This document shows positions 34,862-42,884 of a stretch of DNA of 64,000 nt, piece after piece. The position numbers and the translations under genes were made by a program. Source of the DNA: Caenimonas sp. SL110 (GTDB lineage: Bacteria; Pseudomonadota; Gammaproteobacteria; Burkholderiales; Burkholderiaceae_C). The notes under the pieces were generated by a model. That model worked only from the letters and a program-made list of their open reading frames with translations, did no database searches and was not told where the DNA came from. The stretch lies in assembly GCF_001044395.1 (NCBI RefSeq), contig NZ_JANU01000013.1, positions 248,001 through 312,000 on the forward strand, in the 5' to 3' direction. Numbering within the stretch: the stretch's first letter is position 1; every line of letters starts with the position of its first letter.

Positions 34862-35874
34862 CCCAGGCGCCTCTGTCTCGCCCGCTGCGCCTGCCGACCA
34901 TCTCGCGCGACACCTTGAGCAGCCGGAACGTGCTGTGCAGACGTCGCGCGCCGATGGAAGCGTTCTGGCTCGACGACGACTGGATGTTCGACATTCGTGC
35001 GAGCCGTCCGAACGCGCCGTCCGATCGCTTCGTCGAGTGCGACTGGGGAGGTGCTCGCGTTTTCATCGGCATCGCCCATGCCTCGCTCGACATGCTGGCG
35101 AACCTCTCCATGCCGGGAACATCGCCAGCGCAGTGGCCGCTTGCCGTCCTGCTCGCCGCGCTCGAATGCACCGCCTCCGGCCTGGCCTCGGTCGTGGAGA
35201 ACGCAACGCGCAAGAGCCTGCGAATCGTCTCCGTCGACGCAAGGCCTGCCCGGCTCGATCTGGAGGCTTGCGAGTGGCGAGCCTGGTCGCGGGACCATGA
35301 ACTGGCAGGCGAGCTTCTGCTGGACGCTACCGCCAGCCGCTTTCTCGCAACCGAGCTGCGCGATCAGCCAGCCATCGCGAATGAAGACGACTGGAAAGAG
35401 CTTCCGGTGCGCCTGAGCCTGGTGGCCGGATGGGTTGACCTTTCGGCGAGCGCGCTTCGCAGCGTCGCTCTCCACGATGTGGTGTTGCTCGATGAATGTC
35501 TGCTGTCGCAGGACAACAGGCTGATGGTGCTGGTGGGTCCAAGGCTCGGGGTTTTGTGCAGCCTCGCCGGAAATGAACTTGAAGTTCTTCAAGGAGTAAG
35601 GGAAATGATGGCTGATGTTGACGACTCCGTGGCTGCCTCCAGCGGCCTCATCGACGATGTGCCGGTGCGCCTCACCTTCGACCTGGGTGAACGCGAGATA
35701 TCGCTGGGGGACCTGCGCAGCCTTCAGCCCGGCTATCTCTTCAATCTGGGACGCGACCCGAAAAGCACCGTGAGCATTCGTGCCAACGGCCGACTGATTG
35801 GCAACGGCGAACTCGTGGACATCGAAGGCCGCGTGGGCGTGTCGGTGCTGAACTTCAGCCTCGAGGCGAAGTAG
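34858..35874 (+). CDS. sctQ: T3SS C-ring/sorting platform protein
   Basis: A 338-residue SctQ. The N-terminal 230 residues are poorly conserved, as usual in the family. The C-terminal SpoA/FliN domain covers about 265-338 (VPVRLTFDLGEREISLGDLR, LQPGYLFNLGRDPKSTVSIR, then the GELVDIEGRVGVSV strand). It assembles pods beneath the export gate and binds SctK and SctL. The ATG at 34858 overlaps the sctP stop. An internal Shine-Dalgarno and ATG pair suggests that a short C-terminal product is also made. Confidence 0.9.
   Translation: MTQAPLSRPLRLPTISRDTLSSRNVLCRRRAPMEAFWLDDDWMFDIRASRPNAPSDRFVECDWGGARVFIGIAHASLDMLANLSMPGTSPAQWPLAVLLAALECTASGLASVVENATRKSLRIVSVDARPARLDLEACEWRAWSRDHELAGELLLDATASRFLATELRDQPAIANEDDWKELPVRLSLVAGWVDLSASALRSVALHDVVLLDECLLSQDNRLMVLVGPRLGVLCSLAGNELEVLQGVREMMADVDDSVAASSGLIDDVPVRLTFDLGEREISLGDLRSLQPGYLFNLGRDPKSTVSIRANGRLIGNGELVDIEGRVGVSVLNFSLEAK
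35605..35874 (+). CDS. Probable internally initiated SctQ C-terminal fragment
   Basis: Inside sctQ the sequence AAGGAG (35591-35596) is followed after 8 bases by an in-frame ATG at 35605, and by a second ATG at 35608. Translation from here gives an 89-residue protein made of the SpoA domain only. YscQ, SsaQ and SpaO are known to produce such a fragment, which joins the sorting platform. The strong ribosome-binding site inside a coding region, exactly at the domain border, supports the same here. Confidence 0.72.
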   Translation: MMADVDDSVAASSGLIDDVPVRLTFDLGEREISLGDLRSLQPGYLFNLGRDPKSTVSIRANGRLIGNGELVDIEGRVGVSVLNFSLEAK

Positions 35875-35878
35875 TCAA

Positions 35879-36529
35879 ATGGGCGGCTACGACCCGATCG
35901 TCCTCACAGCGTCGCTTGCGATGCTGGGACTGGTGCCGCTGGTCTTCGTCACGACCACGTCGTTCCTGAAGATCGCAATCGTGCTGTCGCTGGTGCGCAA
36001 TGCGCTGGGCGTTCAGCAATCACCGCCGAACATCGTGCTCTATGCAATGGCGCTGATGCTCACTGTGTTCATCATGGCGCCCATCGGCTACGAGATCGCT
36101 GATGCGGTCGAGGCCGAACCCAATTCGACGAAAAGCGCGAGCGCCATGGTCGCTGCGGCCAGGCGCGGCGCCGAGCCGATGCGCAAGTTCCTGCTGGCCA
36201 ACACCAAGACCGAGCAGCGCGACTTCTTCGTGGCCCAGGCCAAGCGCATCTGGCCACCCAAGATGGCCGATGAAGTTCGCCACACCGACCTGCTGATCCT
36301 GGTGCCCGCGTTTGTCGTGACCGAGCTCACTGCTGCATTCGAGATCGGGTTCCTGCTCTTTCTGCCCTTCATCGTGATCGACCTGGTGGTGTCGAACATC
36401 CTCATGGCCCTTGGAATGATGATGGTTTCGCCCGCAACGATCACGCTGCCGCTCAAGCTGTTTCTATTTGTCATGGTCGATGGATGGTCCAGGCTGCTGC
36501 ACGGCATGGTCCTGACCTATCGAATCTAG
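35879..36529 (+). CDS. sctR: T3SS export apparatus protein
   Basis: A 216-residue FliP/YscR-family membrane protein of the export core. Four hydrophobic segments are visible, with the signature FLKIAIVLSLVRNALGVQQ near residue 30, and the C-terminal region TAAFEIGFLLFLPFIVIDLV followed by MALGMMMVSPATITLPLK. The central loop (about 75-140) is hydrophilic. It is followed by sctS, sctT and sctU, the invariant order. Confidence 0.97.
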   Translation: MGGYDPIVLTASLAMLGLVPLVFVTTTSFLKIAIVLSLVRNALGVQQSPPNIVLYAMALMLTVFIMAPIGYEIADAVEAEPNSTKSASAMVAAARRGAEPMRKFLLANTKTEQRDFFVAQAKRIWPPKMADEVRHTDLLILVPAFVVTELTAAFEIGFLLFLPFIVIDLVVSNILMALGMMMVSPATITLPLKLFLFVMVDGWSRLLHGMVLTYRI

Positions 36530-36539
36530 GGGAGCCGTC

Positions 36540-36809
36540 ATGGAAGTCGTCGATATCGTGAGCCACGTCGTCCGGGCGCTGCTGCTGGTGCTGTGGCTTT
36601 CGCTGCCGCCCATCGTGGTGGCATCGGTGGTCGGCACCCTGTTCAGCCTGTTCCAGGCGCTCACGCAGATCCAGGAACAGACCTTGTCGTTCGCGATCAA
36701 GCTGATTGCCGTCGGCATCACGATCTTCCTCACTGCGCGATGGGTCGGCGGCGAGATCTTCAACTACACCGTGTTGTTGTTCGACACCTTCCCGCAGCTG
36801 GTGCGATGA
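36540..36809 (+). CDS. sctS: T3SS export apparatus protein
   Basis: An 89-residue FliQ/YscS-family protein with two membrane helices (LLLVLWLSLPPIVVASVVGT and LIAVGITIFLTARWV) joined by the conserved loop FSLFQALTQIQEQTL. GGAG precedes the ATG by the usual spacing. Its stop overlaps the sctT start (ATGA). Confidence 0.97.
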   Translation: MEVVDIVSHVVRALLLVLWLSLPPIVVASVVGTLFSLFQALTQIQEQTLSFAIKLIAVGITIFLTARWVGGEIFNYTVLLFDTFPQLVR

Positions 36810-37618
36810 ACGCATACCCGGACATCATGTCCTGGCTCTTCGTGAACCTGAAGGCCGTTGGTTTTGCGTTGCCGCGGTTTCTTGCAGTGTTCACCATACT
36901 GCCCTTGCTCTCGCGTGAGTCGTTGCCCATGACGCTGCGTCTGGGCGCGATCGGCAGCTTCGCCATGTTCCTGGCGCCCACGCTGGTCGATGGCGTTGCG
37001 GTAGAGCGTGAGGGCGTCACCATCCTGGGAATCATCCTCAAGGAAGTGCTGATCGGCATCGCGATCGGCTTCGTACTCGCCGTGCCGCTGTGGGCTGTTG
37101 AAGCGATGGGCGACCTGTGCGACACGCAGCGCGGCGCCACGATTGCGCAGACGCTCAATCCGCTGTCGGGCCACGAAACCTCGCCACTCGGCCAGCTTTT
37201 CAACCAGGCGGTGGTGACATTCCTGTTCGTGATCGGTGGCTTCCTGCTGATCCTCAATGTGGTGTACGACAGCTACCGCATCTGGCCCGTGTTCGGCTGG
37301 TGGCCGCGGTTCTCACCCGAGGCCACGATGCTCGCGCTGAAGCTGCTCGACCGCTTCATGATGCTGGCCGTGCTGCTGGGAGCGCCGGTGATCTTTTGCA
37401 TGTTCCTGGCCGAAGCCGGAATGGCAATCGTCAGCCGCTTTGTGCCGCAGCTGCAGGTGTTCTTTCTGGCGATGCCCGTCAAGAGCGGCATCGCGATGCT
37501 GGTCTTTGCGGTGTATGCGGTCGTGCTCTTCGACTACACCCACCAGACCCTCCTGGAAACCATCAGAGAGGCGAACCGCACCGTGTTCGCCATCATTCCG
37601 GGAGTCGGCAAGCCATGA
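36806..37618 (+). CDS. sctT: T3SS export apparatus protein
   Basis: A 270-residue FliR/YscT-family membrane protein with about six hydrophobic segments. Typical elements are LPRFLAVFTILPLLSRESLP, the GDLCDTQRGATIAQTLNPLS loop and MFLAEAGMAIVSRFVPQLQV near the end. The start overlaps the sctS stop and the end overlaps the sctU start, so R-S-T-U is tightly coupled. Confidence 0.96.
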   Translation: MNAYPDIMSWLFVNLKAVGFALPRFLAVFTILPLLSRESLPMTLRLGAIGSFAMFLAPTLVDGVAVEREGVTILGIILKEVLIGIAIGFVLAVPLWAVEAMGDLCDTQRGATIAQTLNPLSGHETSPLGQLFNQAVVTFLFVIGGFLLILNVVYDSYRIWPVFGWWPRFSPEATMLALKLLDRFMMLAVLLGAPVIFCMFLAEAGMAIVSRFVPQLQVFFLAMPVKSGIAMLVFAVYAVVLFDYTHQTLLETIREANRTVFAIIPGVGKP

Positions 37619-38694
37619 GCAGCGAGAAGACCGAACAACCCACCGACCACAAGATTCGCAAGTCGCGCGAAGACGGTCAGGTCGCCAAGAGCAAGGACTT
37701 CACGCAGGCCCTGCTCATCGGGGCGCTGTTTGGCTACACGCTGCTGATGTCGGATGACATCTTCAAGAAGCTGGGCCAGATGATGGCGCTGCCGGGACAG
37801 CTGCACGGCATGGACTTCAAGGACGCGGTCTCGTTGGCGATGGGCGCGCTCACCCGCATCGGCGTTGAACTGCTGGTGCCCTACCTGCTGATCGTCGTCG
37901 CAGTCGGCGTCTTCGCCGAGGCGTTGCAGACGGGCATGCTCATCTCGTTCAAGGCGCTTATTCCCAAAGGCGAGCGGCTCGATCCGGTAGCCAACCTCAA
38001 GCAGATGTTCACGATGAAGAACTTCGTCGAGTTCATCAAGTCGTGCCTGAAGGTCCTGTTCCTGGGCTTTCTTGTGTTCTTCGTGATTCGCGATTCGATC
38101 GACACGATGGTCAAGATTCCGTTGGCAGGCATCGGGGCGGCAGGCCTCGCGCTCGGCGAAATGATGACTGTGCTCACGATCAACACATTCATCTGCTTTG
38201 CCGTCATTGCGGTCTTCGACCTCGCCTGGCAGCGCTACAGCTATCGCAAGGGCCTGATGATGTCCATGGACGAGATCAAGCAGGAATACAAGCAGATGGA
38301 AGGCGACCCCCACATGAAGGGGCATCGCAAGGAGATGGCGCGCGAGATCGCGATGGGCGAGATGGTGGAGAACACCCGCAAAGCCAATGTCGTCGTGACC
38401 AATCCCACGCACGTCGCGGTCGCCCTGTACTACGAAGAGGGCGAGACGCCATTGCCAATCGTGGTCAGCAAGGGTGAAGGCAGCATCGCAGAGGCGATCA
38501 AGCGCGTCGCCGAAGAAGAGGGCATCCCGGTGATGCAGAACATTCCGCTGGCTCGCGCGCTTTTGAGCAAGGCGCACCTGGGCCAGTACATACCGACCGA
38601 ATTCATCGAGCCCGTCGCGGAGCTGTTGCTTGCGCTGCGCCGGATGGCCGAGCAGCGCAGGCTCGACGAATCCGAGGAGACCTTCGATGGCTAG
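37615..38694 (+). CDS. sctU: T3SS autoprotease/substrate specificity switch
   Basis: A 359-residue FlhB/YscU-family protein. It opens with SEKTEQPTDHKIRKSREDGQ and has four membrane helices (about 30-210). The cytoplasmic domain contains the self-cleavage site NPTH (residues 263-266) in VVTNPTHVAVALYYEE, and ends with IPLARALLSKAHLGQYIPTE. Cleavage between Asn and Pro permits switching from early to later substrates. It overlaps sctT upstream and the chaperone gene downstream by 8 bp. Confidence 0.97.
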   Translation: MSSEKTEQPTDHKIRKSREDGQVAKSKDFTQALLIGALFGYTLLMSDDIFKKLGQMMALPGQLHGMDFKDAVSLAMGALTRIGVELLVPYLLIVVAVGVFAEALQTGMLISFKALIPKGERLDPVANLKQMFTMKNFVEFIKSCLKVLFLGFLVFFVIRDSIDTMVKIPLAGIGAAGLALGEMMTVLTINTFICFAVIAVFDLAWQRYSYRKGLMMSMDEIKQEYKQMEGDPHMKGHRKEMAREIAMGEMVENTRKANVVVTNPTHVAVALYYEEGETPLPIVVSKGEGSIAEAIKRVAEEEGIPVMQNIPLARALLSKAHLGQYIPTEFIEPVAELLLALRRMAEQRRLDESEETFDG

Positions 38695-39085
38695 TACCAA
38701 CCACGCCGGCTTCGCCGGATATCTCTTGCGTGCGCGGCTGGACCCGGGGCCTGCGCGGTCCGACGGCGCTGTGGCGCTGGTGTTCGACGGCAACATGCGC
38801 GTGCTGCTGCATCCCGGGCCGCGTGGCGACCTGGTGCTGGAGGCGCAGCTGCGTGAGTTGCCGACATCGCAGGCGATGGCCGACGACATGCTGCTCAACG
38901 CGCTGTCTGCGGCGGCCGGCCGCGACCCGCTTTTTGCTGAGTACCTGGTGCTGTCCCCTGAACAGGACAGGCTGCTCTTGCAGCAAAGAGTCGGCGCATC
39001 GGCGTCGGCAGACGAATTTGAAAGTGCGCTCGGGAAGTTTCTCGATGCGCTTACCACTTGGCGCGCCTTTTTTGGCGTGCTCTAG
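38687..39085 (+). CDS. CesT-like T3SS chaperone between sctU and sctC (BscW-like position)
   Basis: A 132-residue protein with a chaperone-like pattern: N-terminal helix (HAGFAGYLLRARLDPG), strands (GAVALVFDGNMRVLLHPG, DLVLEAQLREL) and a C-terminal helix (DEFESALGKFLDALTTW). It begins at an ATG within the last codons of sctU, with GAGGAGA upstream, and ends 10 bp before sctC. In Bordetella bscW occupies this place between bscU and bscC, so a dedicated apparatus or secretin-related role is plausible. Identification rests on fold-like pattern and synteny. Confidence 0.68.
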   Translation: MASTNHAGFAGYLLRARLDPGPARSDGAVALVFDGNMRVLLHPGPRGDLVLEAQLRELPTSQAMADDMLLNALSAAAGRDPLFAEYLVLSPEQDRLLLQQRVGASASADEFESALGKFLDALTTWRAFFGVL

Positions 39086-39095
39086 GAGTCAAGTC

Positions 39096-40904
39096 ATGCA
39101 CGCGCTCATTCGATTCGCCAGTCACCGCTTGGGCTCCCTTGTCGTGGCGTGTTCGCTCGCGGCAGCGGCGCTTCCGCTTCAGGCCGAGACGGCGCCCTGG
39201 CCCGAGAGCCCGTTCAGCTATATCGGCAGGGATCAGCAGCTCGATCGCATCCTCGCCAGCTTCGCCAGGACGTTTGGCTTGCAGCTTCGACTGGAGACGT
39301 CGCTGTCTGACAGCCTGGCCGCAGTCACGGGCCGTGCCTCCGCCAACACACCGACTGAGTTCCTCAACCAGTTGAGCGCGGCGAACGGGCTGACCTGGTA
39401 TTACCACGCGGGTGTGCTGTACATCGGCCGCGCCAGTGAACGTGTCACACGGCTGTTGCCCACCAAGGGCATGTCCGGGGCGGCGCTGAAGAAGGCATTC
39501 GCAGAGATGGGCATCCTGGAGCCGCGCTTCGGCTGGGGTGATGTCGATGAGCGCAGCGCCGTCATGGTGTCTGGGCCGCGCTCGTATGTCGAGCGTATCG
39601 CGCGCGCGCTTGCCGACTTTCCCGATCCGTTGGCCGAGCAGCAGGTGCTGGTCTTCCGGCTCAAGCACGCCGCCGTCGATGACCGCACCATCCTGTACCG
39701 CGACAAGCAGATCGTGACGCCCGGCGTCGCAACCATGCTGCGAAACCTGCTGGGCGAAGGGCCGGGGCAGAGCTCTGGCGCGCTCGCCACGGAGGTGTCT
39801 GCGGCGGGCCAGCCGCGCAATGTGCTCAAGCCGCTGGTGTCCGACGGCCCCGATCCGGCTGCACCGCCCTCGGCTGCGCCCAAGAATTCGAAGCCTGCAG
39901 ACGGTTCGCGTCCGGCAGACCGCGCGGTGATCCAGTCCGACACCAGGCTCAATGCAATCATCATCAAGGACAAGCCGCAGAACGCACCCATCTACCGCGA
40001 GCTGATCGAGATGCTCGATGTGCCCAGCAGCCTGATCGAAATCGAGGCGGCCATCGTCGATGTGAATACCTCCAGCATGGCGGATCTTGGCGTGGACTGG
40101 AATGCGCGCAAGGGCAATATCTCGGGCGGCTTCGGCACGCCGGCAGCCGCGCCCGACGGGACGACGCTGACCCTGATTCGCGGCGCGAACGTCAATCCGT
40201 CCACCATCATCGCGGAGGCCGGCAACTTCCTGATGACGCGCATCAAGGTGATGGAAGGAAAGGGCAGTGCACGCATCGTGTCGCGGCCTTTCATCCTCAC
40301 GCAGGACAACATGGGAGCGCTCATCGACCTGTCCGATACCTTCTATATACAGACCTCGGGTGAGCGCGTGGCGACCGTGACGCCTGTATCGGTAGGCGTC
40401 ACTCTGCGAGTCACGCCGCGCATCGTCCTGGTGGCCGGCATGCGCTCGATACAGCTGGTGGTCGACATAGAAGACGGATCGATCCAGGACACCAAGGTCG
40501 GCACGCTGCCGACCGTGCGGCGCAGCGTCATCGGCACGCAGGCACTGGTTGGAGAAAACGAGAGCCTGCTGATAGGCGGCTTCAACAGCGAACAGAACAT
40601 GCGCCAGAAGGACCAGGTTCCCGTGCTGGGCGATGTGCCGGGCGTGGGCGTGTTCTTCAGCAAGACGGTTGCCAATGTCGAAAAGCGCGAGCGCATGTTC
40701 CTCATCACCCCAAGGGTGGTTTCAAGCCGGATGGAAGAGGCCGCCGCATTGGCGAACCAACTGGCCAGCCCGCAGCCGGTGAAGCCACCCGTGCAGCGCC
40801 TGGCAGACACCGTGGGTTCCCTGGTGGAAGACAGCGCGGTTGCGCGCGGCATGTCCATCGAGCGCAGGCTCAGGAGTGTCGAAACCGGTGCGGGTGGGCA
40901 ATGA
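39096..40904 (+). CDS. sctC: T3SS outer-membrane secretin
   Basis: A 602-residue secretin. A signal peptide (about 1-30, LAAAALPLQAETAP) is followed by N-domains (about 35-180), a Pro/Ser/Asp-rich linker (235-280) and a third N-domain (RLNAIIIKDKPQNAPIYREL). The secretin core has SGERVATVTPVSVGVTLRVT, GESLLIGG-type ENESLLIGGFN and PVLGDVPGVGVFFSKT. It forms the multimeric outer-membrane channel. AGGAG precedes the ATG. Its stop overlaps the next start (ATGA), which ties an uncharacterised GNAT protein to the apparatus operon. Confidence 0.96.
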   Translation: MHALIRFASHRLGSLVVACSLAAAALPLQAETAPWPESPFSYIGRDQQLDRILASFARTFGLQLRLETSLSDSLAAVTGRASANTPTEFLNQLSAANGLTWYYHAGVLYIGRASERVTRLLPTKGMSGAALKKAFAEMGILEPRFGWGDVDERSAVMVSGPRSYVERIARALADFPDPLAEQQVLVFRLKHAAVDDRTILYRDKQIVTPGVATMLRNLLGEGPGQSSGALATEVSAAGQPRNVLKPLVSDGPDPAAPPSAAPKNSKPADGSRPADRAVIQSDTRLNAIIIKDKPQNAPIYRELIEMLDVPSSLIEIEAAIVDVNTSSMADLGVDWNARKGNISGGFGTPAAAPDGTTLTLIRGANVNPSTIIAEAGNFLMTRIKVMEGKGSARIVSRPFILTQDNMGALIDLSDTFYIQTSGERVATVTPVSVGVTLRVTPRIVLVAGMRSIQLVVDIEDGSIQDTKVGTLPTVRRSVIGTQALVGENESLLIGGFNSEQNMRQKDQVPVLGDVPGVGVFFSKTVANVEKRERMFLITPRVVSSRMEEAAALANQLASPQPVKPPVQRLADTVGSLVEDSAVARGMSIERRLRSVETGAGGQ

Positions 40905-42868
40905 CAGCGCGAGCGCTGAACGCAGACGGCCACGGACCCGGGTGGGCAGCTGCTGTCGCAGAGCTTGCCGACCGCGCAGGCGCTGTGTTCGCGAGCGGCA
41001 GCACGGCCGCGTGCCTGTCGGTCGTGGACCTCGAACCGTGGCGTCGGCTGGACGCATGGTGGCTGAGGCAGCGGCTGGAATCGATCGCGCGTTTTTCGCA
41101 CCGTCCCGTGCGCTACGTGCCTTGTGTCGGGGCCGGCAAGCTCCCCGACGGTGAACGCGCAGGCGCCTATGCACCCGCATGGTCGATCGGCACCTCGCCC
41201 GCCGAGCTGTACTGGCCGGCCCGCACCCGATGGAAGCCTGATGGCCCCGTGTTGCTGCTGGCAGGCGATCTGCCCGGGCGGCTGCAGCAGGACCTGCTTC
41301 TGGCGCATCACGGTAAAACCCAGGTCTGGGGCGGCGAGCCGGGCAAGCAGGAGTGGCAGACACTCGAGGTCGGCCGGTACGAAGACTGGATGGATGCAAC
41401 TGTGCGCGCGCATGCAACCGGCCTGCCCAGCGCGATGTTCTCGATGCCTGTGGGGTACTGGCAGTTTCTCCACGATGCATTTGCCTGGGCCCCGCAGGGA
41501 TGCCTGGTGCTGACGCGCGCGCCAGGCTGGGCCAGCCTTGCAGACATTCGCGAGACCTCCACACAACGCGGTGAAGTGCGATCCGATTCGCCGCCGGTCA
41601 ACTTTCACTGGCTGGGTCAGCAGGTTCATCGCCTCGATGCGAAAGCCGTCACGATTCGCACGCGTCATGGCGAGGCCGTGCAGCTGGTAGCACAGGGGCT
41701 GCCCGATGCCATCGAGCTGTCGTCGCTGTGCGAGCCGTTTGCACCGGCGCTGCAATCGAGCCGGGCGAGCCGGGCGCGTGCCGTGCGTGCCCTGGCATCC
41801 GAAGGCGACATCGAAGCGGCGTTGTCTGTTTTGCAACTGTCAGCGCACGACCCCGCGCTTTTGCGTGCCGCGTGGGATGTGCTCGTGCCCCGCGTGGTCG
41901 CTGCGAGTCCGCCTGTCAGGAAGGCAATCGGTTCGTGGCTGGAAGGCCTCCTGACCGACAACCCCTGGATTGGCGAGGATGCAGTGCTGCTTCGCGCAGC
42001 GGGTCATCTCGCGCTGGCTTGCTCACGCCCTGACCTGGCGCAATCGGCACTGCGGGCACTGGAGGAGCAGGGTTACGCATTGGCCGCTGATGTGGCTGCA
42101 CGAGCCCGTTGCCTGGAGCAGCTCGGTGGCTTCGACGAAGCGCTCGCTGCCTGCGCGCGCGCGCTGATGCTGCACGCGGGACACAAGGAATCAGTTGCGA
42201 TCCGCGACCGCATCACCGCACGCCTTGCGACCTTCAAGGCGCCGTGGCGTGTGCAGCATGGCAGCGCTGAATCACCACTGGTGCTCGATCCTCTCCACAT
42301 CGACCACGCGCCCATGCTGCTGTGCCAGATTCGCGATCCGTCGATACCGGTGATGACCGCGCTGCCTGCGTTGGCCGATGGTGAAGACGGCAAGGCGTGG
42401 ATCGAGAAGCGGCTGGAAGACGGTTCCGCCGCCTACGCCATCGTGCATCGTCAGCTCGGATTCGTCGGCTACGTCGACCTGCGCTTATGGGAAAAGACGG
42501 CATTCCTGTGCTACTGGATTGGTGCCGATTACCAGGGCCTGGGCCTTTGCAGTCCTGCCGTGGAAATGGGTTGCGAGCTGGCCTGGCGCAACGGCGTGGA
42601 GCTCTTGCTTTCATCTGCTTACGACGATAACGAACGGTCACTGCGCGTGCTGCGCAAACAAGGCTTTCGTCTGATGGACGTGCGCGCTGCCGCGCCTGAC
42701 AGTGATCGCTCGTTCGTGATGCTTTCTGCCGCGCCCATGAGTGAAGACGAAGGGATGCGGCGGCTGGTCGAATTTTGCGAACGCACGAATTCGGGATTGC
42801 GATTTGGCGAAGAGTCCGCGCCGGCCCAGCAGGCAGGCGCAACGTCCGGTGCAGACCGGGCGACATGA
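40901..42868 (+). CDS. Uncharacterised T3SS-linked protein with C-terminal GNAT acetyltransferase-like domain
   Basis: A 655-residue protein that I do not recognise as a standard T3SS component. Residues 1-260 have no known domain. Residues 270-445 are helical and TPR-like (ARAVRALASEGDIEAALSVL, CLEQLGGFDEALAACARAL). The C-terminal part (about 455-615) looks like a RimJ/RimL-type N-acetyltransferase, with FVGYVDLRLW, CYWIGADYQGLGLCSPAVEM and SSAYDDNERSLRVLRKQGF; the Q-x-x-G-x-G/A acetyl-CoA loop is represented by YQGLGLC. It overlaps sctC by 4 bp, so it is part of the operon. It could modify apparatus proteins, or be a secreted effector. Confidence 0.72.
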   Translation: MTARALNADGHGPGWAAAVAELADRAGAVFASGSTAACLSVVDLEPWRRLDAWWLRQRLESIARFSHRPVRYVPCVGAGKLPDGERAGAYAPAWSIGTSPAELYWPARTRWKPDGPVLLLAGDLPGRLQQDLLLAHHGKTQVWGGEPGKQEWQTLEVGRYEDWMDATVRAHATGLPSAMFSMPVGYWQFLHDAFAWAPQGCLVLTRAPGWASLADIRETSTQRGEVRSDSPPVNFHWLGQQVHRLDAKAVTIRTRHGEAVQLVAQGLPDAIELSSLCEPFAPALQSSRASRARAVRALASEGDIEAALSVLQLSAHDPALLRAAWDVLVPRVVAASPPVRKAIGSWLEGLLTDNPWIGEDAVLLRAAGHLALACSRPDLAQSALRALEEQGYALAADVAARARCLEQLGGFDEALAACARALMLHAGHKESVAIRDRITARLATFKAPWRVQHGSAESPLVLDPLHIDHAPMLLCQIRDPSIPVMTALPALADGEDGKAWIEKRLEDGSAAYAIVHRQLGFVGYVDLRLWEKTAFLCYWIGADYQGLGLCSPAVEMGCELAWRNGVELLLSSAYDDNERSLRVLRKQGFRLMDVRAAAPDSDRSFVMLSAAPMSEDEGMRRLVEFCERTNSGLRFGEESAPAQQAGATSGADRAT

Positions 42869-42884
42869 AGACGGGAGACACGCG

